Of a stretch of 64,000 bases of DNA, positions 1-7,244 are shown one piece after another; positions within the stretch are counted from its first letter, which is position 1; each line of letters opens with the position of its first letter. A model generated the notes under the pieces. It was not told the origin of the DNA. It searched no databases and saw only the letters and a list, made by a program, of their open reading frames with translations. Made by a program: the position numbers and the translations under genes. Origin of the DNA: Desulfosporosinus sp. (GTDB lineage Bacteria; Bacillota; Desulfitobacteriia; Desulfitobacteriales; Desulfitobacteriaceae). The stretch lies in assembly GCA_031292055.1 (NCBI GenBank), contig JARLHV010000048.1, positions 1 to 64,000 on the forward strand, in the 5' to 3' direction.

Positions 1-14
1 ATACCTATTAATAG

Positions 15-205
15 CCGGTGCATGACCGTCAGCGTTTCACAGCCACAGACCCGGATTCAGCCCACAGGCTTTACCATATATGGCCTGACTCGCCAGGCAA
101 CTCGACAGCGTTAGCAGTCTAATCCTGACTTTACCGACATGCTGTTGTCCCCCAGAGGCTTTCGCATGAAGTTAGTCGGTTGTCTTACATCGCACCGCAG
201 GAGCG
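15..205. other. Structured non-coding segment, possible edge of a mobile element (omega-RNA-like)
   Basis: This segment is GC-rich and full of short hairpins, then changes abruptly to AT-rich DNA near 210. Visible stems include CAGGC (about 71) with GCCTG, then GCCTG/CCAGGC just after. A nested pair has outer arms ACCGAC (from about 133) and GTCGGT (about 176-181) and inner arms CATGC and GCATG. A last stem is ATCGC/GCGAT (about 190-208). No coding frame is convincing. Dense nested stems next to an AT-rich junction resemble the RNA scaffolds at the ends of IS200/IS605 elements that carry IscB or TnpB, but I recognise no transposase fragment and cannot assign the strand. The rest of 1-371 holds only a CGCAC/GTGCG hairpin (233-245) and AT-rich DNA before the kinase gene. 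Confidence 0.3.
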
Positions 206-371
206 ATGATTTATAAAAAAATATATATGAAACGCACAACGTGCGCACAGGAAACGAAAGGAAAATGTGGAAAGTCTAAAGTGAATTATTTGGCGGCTTA
301 GTCAACTGTTTCGTAGAGAGATGTGAAGCTGCTATTGTCTATGGACAGGAGTTTTATTCTATGGGGGAAAA

Positions 372-2099
372 ATGACTTACATTTATACACCTGCTATATG
401 GCCGTTTTTAGCAACGATAAGTATGAACCTGTCAATGACTTTTTATAGTTTAAATAGTCAACGCAAGAATGGTGGGACTGCTTTTGTTATAACATTGCTA
501 TTCAGTTTATTATGGGGTGTAGGGACAGCAATGGAAATAAGTACAACCAACTTAGAGTCAAAGCTTTTTTGGGCTAAGATCGGATTCCCTGCATATACTT
601 TTGGACCTTTAGCTTGGCTGATAATGGTTTTGCAAGTTACAGATTCACGGCGTTGGACAAGCACAAAGAGACTATTATTGTTGGGCATTATTCCTGTCAT
701 AACGGTTATTCTTGTTTGGACAAATGACTTTCACGGATTGATATGGCAGACTGTCTCGATGGGAAACGTAGGAAGATTTTATTATCTTACAGTCAAACAC
801 GGCTTGTGGTTTTGGATACATGCTGCTTATTCTGACGGGTTAAATCTTTTTTCGGTAGTTCTTATAATACGATTTTGGCGGAAAAAAGCACCGCTGTACG
901 GCAGACAATTCAGGTACCTGGCTTTATCAATACTGTTTGTCATGTTGGTCAATGTCGCCTATGTCTTGGGAATTGGTCCCCATATTGATACAACTCCGAT
1001 AGCTTGGAGTATTTCAAGTTTGTTCATAACTTGGAAATTATTCCGAAATAACTTGTTTGACCTTGTGCCAATCGCACGAAGCAGCGTGATGGAAAGCATG
1101 ACCGATTGCATAGTGGTGTTGGACTTGAAGAATCGGATTGTCGATATGAACCCCTCAACTCGACATATTTTTAATTGTAAAGCGGCTCCCAATATCGGGC
1201 TTAGTGCGTTGGATTTTTTTGCAAAGTGGCCTGCTTTGCAGGAGACTATTTTAGAAGAAAGAGAGTATGTTGAATTTGAATACATGTTAAACAAAAAATA
1301 TCGGTATTATGAAACGTCATGTTTACCGATAAAAAATGAGAGGGGAAATTTGTTGGGAAAGTTTTTGATCATCCGTGATGTTACAGAGAAGAAAATTACA
1401 GAAGACAAGCTTTTGCAACAACGACAGGAAATAGCAGTAAAAGAAGAGCGGGAGCGGATGGCTCGGGACCTGCATGACAATCTTGGACAAGTATTGGGTT
1501 TCGTTAATGTTCAGTCTCAGGTAATCACGGAATATTTGAAGCATGATCAACTGCAAACAGCGGTTCGGTGTCTTCAACGCTTAACCGAGGTAGCACAGGA
1601 AGCTCACCAGACCGTAAGGGAAACTATTTCAGGCATGCGTGGGGATATGACGATAAGAGAGAAAAAAACGTCGGACTTATTTAAGGAATTTGACAAACTG
1701 GTAAGCTTATTTGAGCAAAATTATGGCATTACTGTAGAAATTGATTATAATGGAGCAGACCGCTTTAAGTATAATTCTAAGGCAACCGTACAAGTCTTGA
1801 ATATTATCAAAGAGTCAATGATCAATATAATCAAACACTCACGTGCCAGCGCTATAAAAATAATATTTAAAGAGAATTGCGATGGGTTAAACATAGCAGT
1901 TATTGATAACGGATGTGGATTTGATGTAAAAGGCACCCTCTCAAACCCTGCGAGTAACTATGGCCTGTTATTTATGAAAGAGCGTGCTGTAGAGATCGGT
2001 GGTTGTTTGAATATGTATTCTGAGATCGGCAAAGGAACAACCGTAAAAATTCAAATTCCTAAACAACCTGAAGAGGTGATTCTTTTGTGGACGCCATAG
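372..2099 (+). CDS. 7TM PAS-domain sensor histidine kinase (NarL/DesK-type)
   Basis: Membrane sensor kinase of 575 aa. Residues 1-225 are hydrophobic and resemble the 7TM histidine-kinase N-terminal region. A PAS-like domain follows at about 235-340 (motif VLDLKNRIVDMNP). A HisKA_3 dimerisation helix carries the phospho-acceptor His368 in RMARDLHDNLGQ. The HATPase domain has an N box near 477-490 (KESMINIIKHS) and a G1 box at 512-519 (DNGCGFDV). This is the architecture of kinases paired with LuxR-type regulators, and such a regulator follows immediately. The start is the ATG after GGGGGAA; an ATG 11 bases upstream runs into a stop after four codons. The signal is unknown. Confidence 0.9.
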   Translation: MTYIYTPAIWPFLATISMNLSMTFYSLNSQRKNGGTAFVITLLFSLLWGVGTAMEISTTNLESKLFWAKIGFPAYTFGPLAWLIMVLQVTDSRRWTSTKRLLLLGIIPVITVILVWTNDFHGLIWQTVSMGNVGRFYYLTVKHGLWFWIHAAYSDGLNLFSVVLIIRFWRKKAPLYGRQFRYLALSILFVMLVNVAYVLGIGPHIDTTPIAWSISSLFITWKLFRNNLFDLVPIARSSVMESMTDCIVVLDLKNRIVDMNPSTRHIFNCKAAPNIGLSALDFFAKWPALQETILEEREYVEFEYMLNKKYRYYETSCLPIKNERGNLLGKFLIIRDVTEKKITEDKLLQQRQEIAVKEERERMARDLHDNLGQVLGFVNVQSQVITEYLKHDQLQTAVRCLQRLTEVAQEAHQTVRETISGMRGDMTIREKKTSDLFKEFDKLVSLFEQNYGITVEIDYNGADRFKYNSKATVQVLNIIKESMINIIKHSRASAIKIIFKENCDGLNIAVIDNGCGFDVKGTLSNPASNYGLLFMKERAVEIGGCLNMYSEIGKGTTVKIQIPKQPEEVILLWTP

Positions 2100-2120
2100 C
2101 GGAAAGAGGAAGTGCAAACA

Positions 2121-2777
2121 ATGAAAATTCTTTTAGCCGATGATCATCCGCTGTTCTTAGATGGTTTGCAAAATCTCCTGGCGACACGAGGGTATGAAAT
2201 TGTGGCCACAGCCAGAAACGGTAGAGAGGCTTTGGCAAAGGTTCAAGAGTTTAGGCCCGATATCTTATTAATGGATATTTTTATGCCGGAATGCAATGGT
2301 CTGGAGGCAACGCGTTTAATCAAGGCGCTTATACCCGAGTGCAAAATCATCATGCTAACGTTTGCGGAAGATGACGTTAGCCTGTTCGAGGCTATTAAAA
2401 GTGGAGCATCAGGTTATTTACTTAAAAGCCTGCATGCGACGGAACTCTTCAACTTACTGGCAGGGTTGGAACGGGGTGAAGCAGTATTTTCTCCAGGGTT
2501 GGCAGACAGGATTCTAAAGGAGTTTGCTCAGAATTCGAAAAATGGCAGGACGGGTTCGGGCAACAATTTGGAAACAGTGGGAGGACTTACTGATCGGCAA
2601 GCCGAGGTACTCAGGCTGGTGGCCCAAGGGAAGCTATATAAAGAAGTTGCCGCCGACCTGGGATTAAGTGAACGTACTATCAAGTATCATATGGGTAGAA
2701 TCTTGGATATTCTTCATGTGGAAAGCAAAGCTCAGGCAATTTCTTATGCAGCGGGCAAAGGATTTTTCGACTCTTAA
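2121..2777 (+). CDS. LuxR/NarL-family response regulator
   Basis: Partner of the preceding kinase. It has an N-terminal receiver domain with the acidic pair in LLADDHPLF and the phospho-acceptor Asp in LLMDIFMPE (residue 52 from this start). The C-terminal LuxR helix-turn-helix is GLTDRQAEVLRLVAQG followed by LSERTIKYHMGRI. A GTG at 2112 would add three residues, but AGAGGA ends one base before it. The same Shine-Dalgarno is about 10 bases before the ATG at 2121, so I prefer that start (218 aa). No obvious target gene lies in the same operon, because a strong terminator follows directly. Confidence 0.9.
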   Translation: MKILLADDHPLFLDGLQNLLATRGYEIVATARNGREALAKVQEFRPDILLMDIFMPECNGLEATRLIKALIPECKIIMLTFAEDDVSLFEAIKSGASGYLLKSLHATELFNLLAGLERGEAVFSPGLADRILKEFAQNSKNGRTGSGNNLETVGGLTDRQAEVLRLVAQGKLYKEVAADLGLSERTIKYHMGRILDILHVESKAQAISYAAGKGFFDS

Positions 2778-2799
2778 AAACCAACAATGCGTGTCTTGG

Positions 2800-2856
2800 A
2801 AAAGAAAGAAGTACAGTCTCATTTGGCAAACGGACTGTACTTCTTTCTTTTGTTCA
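2800..2856 (+). terminator. Intrinsic terminator after the first two-component system
   Basis: Perfect 19-bp inverted repeat, arms 2800-2818 and 2833-2851, with a 14-base loop. The right arm itself ends in a T-rich stretch (TTCTTTCTTTTG). Confidence 0.85.
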
Positions 2857-3041
2857 GGCAAACATAGTGCCAATGTGTAATTATTTTGCCGTACTGTACT
2901 AAATATTCTGATGCCACTGTACTTATGGACATTGTTGGAGTATATGAGTGAATTATACAATACCTATTGAAGAGGTGATGAGACTGTAAGGAAACATAGA
3001 TTATCACTTTTGAGATGAGACTCAACTTGGAGGGGGAAACT

Positions 3042-3164
3042 ATGCCGTGGAAAAAATATAAAAGTTCTAAATTACGCAAGCCCAGTAGACAAGAAGTCAT
3101 CATAATATTTGGAACTGTAGGGCTAGGAGTATTAGCTGTAGTTGCAATGAAGTTATTTAGGTGA
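3042..3164 (+). CDS. Small single-pass membrane peptide, 40 aa
   Basis: Short frame with a strong ribosome binding site (GGAGGGGG, about 5 bases before the ATG). The first 18 residues are basic and polar (start MPWKKYKSSKL). A hydrophobic helix at about 19-36 (rich in I, V, L, G, A) follows, then the C-terminal residues KLFR. This is the pattern of a positive-inside single-span membrane peptide. I recognise no family. It converges with the HAD gene on the other strand, 9 bases away. The Shine-Dalgarno and amphipathic layout make it more likely real than chance. Confidence 0.5.
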   Translation: MPWKKYKSSKLRKPSRQEVIIIFGTVGLGVLAVVAMKLFR

Positions 3165-3173
3165 TAAAAATAT

Positions 3174-3644
3174 TCAGGACCTGAGTGTTGCCTTAAGACG
3201 TTTAGTTTCTAAGAGCAAACCGAAGGCATCCTCTATTTTATTGACAACCACATCTGCTGCTATGAGGGCATGAGTGGAAGCTCCTTCAAACCCAAGCACG
3301 GCAATGCCTAATTGTGCTTGTTTAAGCATTAATTGATCGTTTACTCCGTTCCCCATAGCAACTATTTCGCGGGAGCCAAATTGGGCTAAGTAATTAGCTT
3401 TCTCTTTAGCATGCTCTGTGCTTTTCAAGACACTTACCTGAACAGGCAGCCCCATGCATTGTCGGACTACGGTACCGTAAGTGTCTGAAGTGAGAATGTG
3501 GATTTCCAAAAATGTCGCTAAGCGGATGAGGCTATTTCTGACAGACTCAAGCATTTGCCCATCTAAGGCTAATGTCCCATTGAAATCAAGAACTAAAACT
3601 TCCAGGTTGAGAGTTTCCCGACCTGGAATAACTGCCTGAATCAT
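3174..3644 (-). CDS. HAD-superfamily hydrolase, soluble P-type-ATPase-like
   Basis: Compact 156-aa HAD phosphatase without a cap domain. Motif I is LDFNGTLALDG (nucleophile Asp20, but Asn instead of Asp at the usual +2 position). Motif II is the Thr/Ser in ILTSD. Motif IV is MGNGVNDQLMLKQA. Motifs I and IV look like the catalytic domain of P-type ATPases cut free of the membrane part, as in the 'soluble P-type ATPase' group. Asn at +2 would be expected to reduce phosphatase activity. It forms a minus-strand pair with the DUF190 gene, 22 bases upstream. The substrate is unknown. Confidence 0.75.
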   Translation of the reverse strand: MIQAVIPGRETLNLEVLVLDFNGTLALDGQMLESVRNSLIRLATFLEIHILTSDTYGTVVRQCMGLPVQVSVLKSTEHAKEKANYLAQFGSREIVAMGNGVNDQLMLKQAQLGIAVLGFEGASTHALIAADVVVNKIEDAFGLLLETKRLKATLRS

Positions 3645-3666
3645 AAATTTACCTCCTTATTAAAGG

Positions 3667-3996
3667 CTACGATTCTTTCCCGTGTTTGTAAACGTGGACA
3701 TCTGTTGTGAAAACTAAGCCTTTTGGTACCATTGCACAAATCTCGGGAATAAGGGGATCAATCTTTTCCGCTGCATCTACAATTTCCAGGATCATTGGCA
3801 AATCGGAAGAAAGCTCTAATAAACGAGCTGTATGGAGAACTTTATCCTGCCCGTAGCCTTCAATACCTCGGCTGACAGTTACACCACCGATCCCTTTTTC
3901 CTTGAGCCAATGAACTAAATATTGATAGAGAGGTTTATTTTTGTAACGTTCGCTTTCTCCTAAATAAATTTTAAGTAACTTTCCTTTACCTAACAT
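3667..3996 (-). CDS. DUF190-family PII-like protein
   Basis: Protein of 109 aa with the DUF190 fold: YLGESERYKNKPLYQYLVHWLKEKGIGGVTVSRGIEGYG, quoted here only as its key elements YLGES, KGIGGVTV and RGIEGYG, then a C-terminal beta strand with VVYTTDVHV-like FTTDVHVYKHG. The family is structurally related to PII signalling proteins and often sits beside the fluoride channel gene crcB. No crcB is present here; the partner is the HAD protein downstream. The ATG is preceded by GAGGAGG. A TATAAT in the upstream minus-strand sequence (around 4105) may be the promoter. I found no fluoride riboswitch. Confidence 0.8.
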   Translation of the reverse strand: MLGKGKLLKIYLGESERYKNKPLYQYLVHWLKEKGIGGVTVSRGIEGYGQDKVLHTARLLELSSDLPMILEIVDAAEKIDPLIPEICAMVPKGLVFTTDVHVYKHGKES

Positions 3997-4350
3997 CTTA
4001 ATACCTCCTCAGAATAACTTGTGCTTATTAAAACAACCCTTAACTCAAACTATAATTCTGGCATTCAATTAAACAGAGAACGGCCTCCTTCTGATTAACA
4101 TTATAACCTCATAACCAAATGTTGAAAATGTGGTAGGAAATTAATTATTATAGATAGGTTCAGTAGAGAAAAATCTGCTGAGCTTATTTTTTTCTGTGAT
4201 CTTAAAGTACAACAATGCGGAAAAGTGGAAAAGAAAATTATTTTTATTTATTTTGGGAGGAAATGAAGAAAAAATGGGGAATGATGATATTATTTGGAGT
4301 GATTTTGGAGTGATTTCATACACAATTTATTATAATAATCGCTAGGGATG

Positions 4351-4481
4351 ATTCCGCTGCAGAAACCCTTTGTTATGCTATTAATATCACGTTTTATTGT
4401 CATCCTGAGCGAAGCGAAGGATCTTTTGTCCCTAGATCCTTCGCTTCGCTCAGGATGACACAAAAATAATTACAGTGACTT
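4351..4481. repeat. 131-bp dispersed repeat with palindromic core (copy 1)
   Basis: The core at 4398-4460 is a long palindrome with arms TGTCATCCTGAGCGAAGC and its complement. Conserved flanks surround it (ATTCCGCTGCAG on the left, CAGTGACTT on the right). The whole 131 bp recurs in reverse orientation at 22646-22777 with only a handful of differences. The core alone is a type of palindrome seen scattered in many bacterial genomes; the shared flanks make this a larger unit. It lies in the 3997-4517 gap, where I see no gene and nothing else beyond AT-rich DNA. Confidence 0.85.
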
Positions 4482-4517
4482 AACGTTTTTAGACTTGTCG
4501 AACAGTGGAATCATGGA

Positions 4518-4946
4518 TTGATTTTAAGAAAGTTGGTTAGTGTAATGGCAGCTAAGAATTGGTCTATACAGGATGTGAAAAGAAAGCCTGGCAATATCGT
4601 AGAATTTGTGTTAGCGAACAAGCAAAATTCGGCGCAAGTAAGCGTAACCTACACCAATGATAAATTGGTAACTATTGGAAGCGATGACAACTTACCGCAA
4701 TACATTATGACAGAAATGAAAAAGTACCTCGCTAGTATATCCGTTTTTAGATGTCGTTGTCTGGGGTTATGTAAGTATTGCGTCAAACCAGAAGGTGAAG
4801 GGACAATATTCTCAGATTCAGGGGTTTGTAAACATTATTCGGGTCTTGCACGTAACGTATCTGCGGGGGAGATAACTATAAAAAATAATCCCCGAGGGTA
4901 CAAGGAAATGGATCGTTGTAAACTCGCTGTTACTAAAGAAAACTAA
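4518..4946 (+). CDS. Unknown protein with Cys-rich C-terminal half
   Basis: Unrecognised protein of up to 142 aa. Residues 10-70 look like a small alpha/beta domain without a clear motif. The second half has the cluster FRCRCLGLCKYC (residues about 77-88), one more Cys near 102 and one near 133, which suggests a metal site. The longest frame starts at TTG 4518; an internal ATG at 4545 (MAAKNWSIQD) is equally plausible, and neither has a good Shine-Dalgarno. It sits alone between a repeat element and a divergently organised promoter region. The even composition and lack of interruption favour a real gene, but the function is unknown. Confidence 0.5.
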   Translation: MILRKLVSVMAAKNWSIQDVKRKPGNIVEFVLANKQNSAQVSVTYTNDKLVTIGSDDNLPQYIMTEMKKYLASISVFRCRCLGLCKYCVKPEGEGTIFSDSGVCKHYSGLARNVSAGEITIKNNPRGYKEMDRCKLAVTKEN

Positions 4947-5044
4947 GAATATCGACACCAAGGGCTGTTATAAGCTATATTTGATGGCAGCGATATTTTT
5001 TTCCACGTAGGCAGGATAGAATTTATGAATTCCTTAGAAAGAAA

Positions 5045-5094
5045 TTAACCACCTTTCCTACCCATGTTATAATAAAATGAGTAGGAAAGGTGGT
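5045..5094 (+). promoter_or_regulatory. Promoter of the second two-component system inside an inverted repeat
   Basis: The -35 TTAACC (5045-5050) and -10 TATAAT (5068-5073) are 17 bases apart. A perfect 14-bp inverted repeat, ACCACCTTTCCTAC at 5048-5061 and its complement at 5081-5094, overlaps the -35, encloses the -10 and covers the predicted transcription start and ribosome binding site. This is an operator-like layout. Autoregulation by the encoded response regulator is a guess. Confidence 0.6.
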
Positions 5095-5100
5095 AATGAG

Positions 5101-6432
5101 GTGGGGCGAATAGTTAGATCATGGAAAATATGGATAGGAATTGGGCTGTTTTTATTGGGAATCCTGATTCCTTATTGGTTAAAACCCCAACTTATAGGAT
5201 TGGATCGCGTACTTCAAATGATAAACTATAAAACAGATGGCAATGCATTAATGGTGGACGCTTTCCTTATTGTATCCATTAATACTATTATTTCCATACC
5301 CCAATTTCTCAGTGTGGTGATGTTGGGAGATGGGATGGCCGATATTTTCAATCGCTCTGAATTAAAAACCATCATACCCTTGACTGTGGTGCCAATCGCT
5401 TATGTAATTGTCAATAAAGTGACGCCTTTAAACTATAGTTTTGGGGCCACAGATATTTTTCTTTGGCTAACAATCGTAGTGATGCAGAAATTAAGTAAAC
5501 AAAAATTAAATATGGGGATGAAATTACTGGTTTTTTCGCAACTGATTTTTGGCGTTGCCTGGTTAAACCAAATTCCTTTTCTGACTTCTTATGGTTTCGG
5601 ACAGGGCTCTTTATCGCTAAAGGTGAAACAGGCAGCGCTTCAAATCGGATTTGGTCAGGTTCTGGAGTTATATGCCAATGTTTTGTTTTTTATCTTCGTA
5701 GCCAGCGCAATCACTTTATGGGTTTATTTGATTTTATACATGGAGAAATGGGCTATTTCACAGGACTTACACCGTGCTCAACTTGAAGCTCAGCAATCTC
5801 GTTCAGGACGTGAAGTTCTCCATCTTGTCCACGATCTGAAAACGCCACTTGCTGCTATCGAAGGACTGGTTTCTTTGATGGAGATACGATGGCCGGATGT
5901 TAAGATGCAAGAATACTGCCAGACCATCTATGGTTCCATTCAATCAATGAGCAAAATGGTCTCGGAAATTTTATATGAGGATCGTAAGAACTGGTGTGAG
6001 CTTAAGGATCTCATCGATTATATTCGGTCAAGTCATCTCAGTGGTACGAATTTGTCGGTGGATATAGAATTCGAGGGAGAATCACAATCAAGTCTTTATA
6101 TTAATAAAATTAGGATGACTCGAGCGATTATAAATTTGCTTGATAACGCGTTGGATGCCGTTCAAGGGCGGAAGAATGGAAGGGTAATCTTGCGCGCCAA
6201 AACGCTGACAAACATAGTGAGATTAGAGGTAGAAGATAATGGCTACGGCATTTTAGCGAATGATCTAAAAAGAATCTGGAAGACCGGATACAGCACGAAA
6301 AACCATCCTGGAGTAGGTTTGGCCTTCGTACGCCAAGTTGCGGAAGGACACGAAGGATCCATCAATATTAAAAGCGAAATAGGGCAGGGCACGAAGGTTT
6401 GGATAACTCTGCCCTTGGGAGAAAGCCAATGA
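5101..6432 (+). CDS. Six-TM sensor histidine kinase
   Basis: Membrane kinase with about six hydrophobic spans in residues 8-215 and no recognisable extracellular sensor domain, so it may sense within the membrane. A HisKA-type helix carries His244 in LVHDLKTPLAA (numbered from this start). The ATPase boxes are NLLDNALDAV, EDNGYGI and GVGLAFV. I chose GTG 5101, preceded by AGGAAAGGTGG. The ATG at 5077 lies between the -10 box and the expected transcription start, so it can hardly be translated. The gene overlaps the next by ATGA, which indicates translational coupling. The length from this start is 443 aa. Confidence 0.85.
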   Translation: MGRIVRSWKIWIGIGLFLLGILIPYWLKPQLIGLDRVLQMINYKTDGNALMVDAFLIVSINTIISIPQFLSVVMLGDGMADIFNRSELKTIIPLTVVPIAYVIVNKVTPLNYSFGATDIFLWLTIVVMQKLSKQKLNMGMKLLVFSQLIFGVAWLNQIPFLTSYGFGQGSLSLKVKQAALQIGFGQVLELYANVLFFIFVASAITLWVYLILYMEKWAISQDLHRAQLEAQQSRSGREVLHLVHDLKTPLAAIEGLVSLMEIRWPDVKMQEYCQTIYGSIQSMSKMVSEILYEDRKNWCELKDLIDYIRSSHLSGTNLSVDIEFEGESQSSLYINKIRMTRAIINLLDNALDAVQGRKNGRVILRAKTLTNIVRLEVEDNGYGILANDLKRIWKTGYSTKNHPGVGLAFVRQVAEGHEGSINIKSEIGQGTKVWITLPLGESQ

Positions 6433-7079
6433 AAATTTTAATTATGGATGATGATCAGTCCCTTCGCTATATGTTGAGTGAAATATTCACGTTTGTCGGT
6501 TGGAATCCCGTAGCCTATCCTAATGGGAGAGCGGGAATTGAAGGTTTCCTCAACCATGGGGCGGATATCATTTTAGTGGATTATCACATGCCTGAAATTG
6601 ATGGCTTAGAAACGGTTCGCCTGATTCGGGAGCAAGATCAGCAAATACCTATTCTTGTACTCACCGTAGACGAAAGGCAGGAAATTGCCGATCGTTTTCT
6701 GGATGCAGGAGCCACCGATTTTGCGCTGAAACCTGTCAAAGCTCCAGATCTGATTGCTCGCGTTCAATTGCATAAGCGGCTGTTAGATATGATGAAAACT
6801 TCTCAAACAACCACAAAATCACAATACGAAGCATTTGTAACCAAAGGAATTAGCAAACCAACCCTGTCTTATATAGAACAATATCTTACAGCTTGTCGGC
6901 AACCTTCCACAGTGGAAGAAATTTCCAAAGAAGTAGCGTTGGCTGTTCCTACTGTTTATCGATATTTGACGTATCTTGTCTCAAACGGTAAGGTGCAGTC
7001 AATTCCTAGTTATCAAAAAATGGGAAGGCCGAAAAACCGGTATGATTGGATTCGACTTGAACCATCATCAACTTCTTAG
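6429..7079 (+). CDS. CitB/DcuR-type response regulator
   Basis: Receiver domain with ILIMDDD at the N terminus and phospho-acceptor Asp51 in ILVDYHMPEIDG, followed by a C-terminal helix-turn-helix (PSTVEEISKEVALAVPTVYRYL) and the GRPKNRYDW ending. This output domain is typical of regulators of the CitB/DcuR/MalR group, which usually control transport of carboxylates or peptides. The start overlaps the kinase stop codon; the longer frame from 6399 would extend into the kinase gene without a ribosome binding site. The peptide transporter operon begins 165 bases downstream on the same strand and is the natural target candidate. Confidence 0.85.
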   Translation: MKILIMDDDQSLRYMLSEIFTFVGWNPVAYPNGRAGIEGFLNHGADIILVDYHMPEIDGLETVRLIREQDQQIPILVLTVDERQEIADRFLDAGATDFALKPVKAPDLIARVQLHKRLLDMMKTSQTTTKSQYEAFVTKGISKPTLSYIEQYLTACRQPSTVEEISKEVALAVPTVYRYLTYLVSNGKVQSIPSYQKMGRPKNRYDWIRLEPSSTS

Positions 7080-7164
7080 AGATATCCCTGGGCTTGGCGT
7101 TAGCCAAAATTCACTTTAATTAGACAATTAACTCAATTCATTTACTTTTTCTCTTATTTATTTC

Positions 7165-7239
7165 TTTAGTTGCTCTAAACCTTTTGTTATAATTAGCAAA
7201 AATCGATTGCGAATCGATTGCAAATCGATTAAAGGGGGA
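7165..7239 (+). promoter_or_regulatory. opp promoter with three AATCGATT operator-like repeats
   Basis: A -10 TATAAT at 7188-7193 follows a weak -35 (TTTAGT, 7165-7170) at 17 bases. Immediately after the expected start come three AATCGATT boxes at 7201-7208, 7212-7219 and 7223-7230, spaced exactly 11 bp, about one helical turn. The ribosome binding site AAAGGGGGAG follows. The repeats lie where a bound protein would block initiation or early elongation. Confidence 0.6.
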
Positions 7240-7244
7240 GAAAT

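Noticed and set aside
3997..4140. Fluoride riboswitch before the DUF190 gene
   Set aside because: The characteristic conserved elements of the crcB motif are not present.
4141..4323. 60-aa minus-strand frame in the gap after the DUF190 gene
   Set aside because: AT-rich, no ribosome binding site, no motif, bounded by chance stops.
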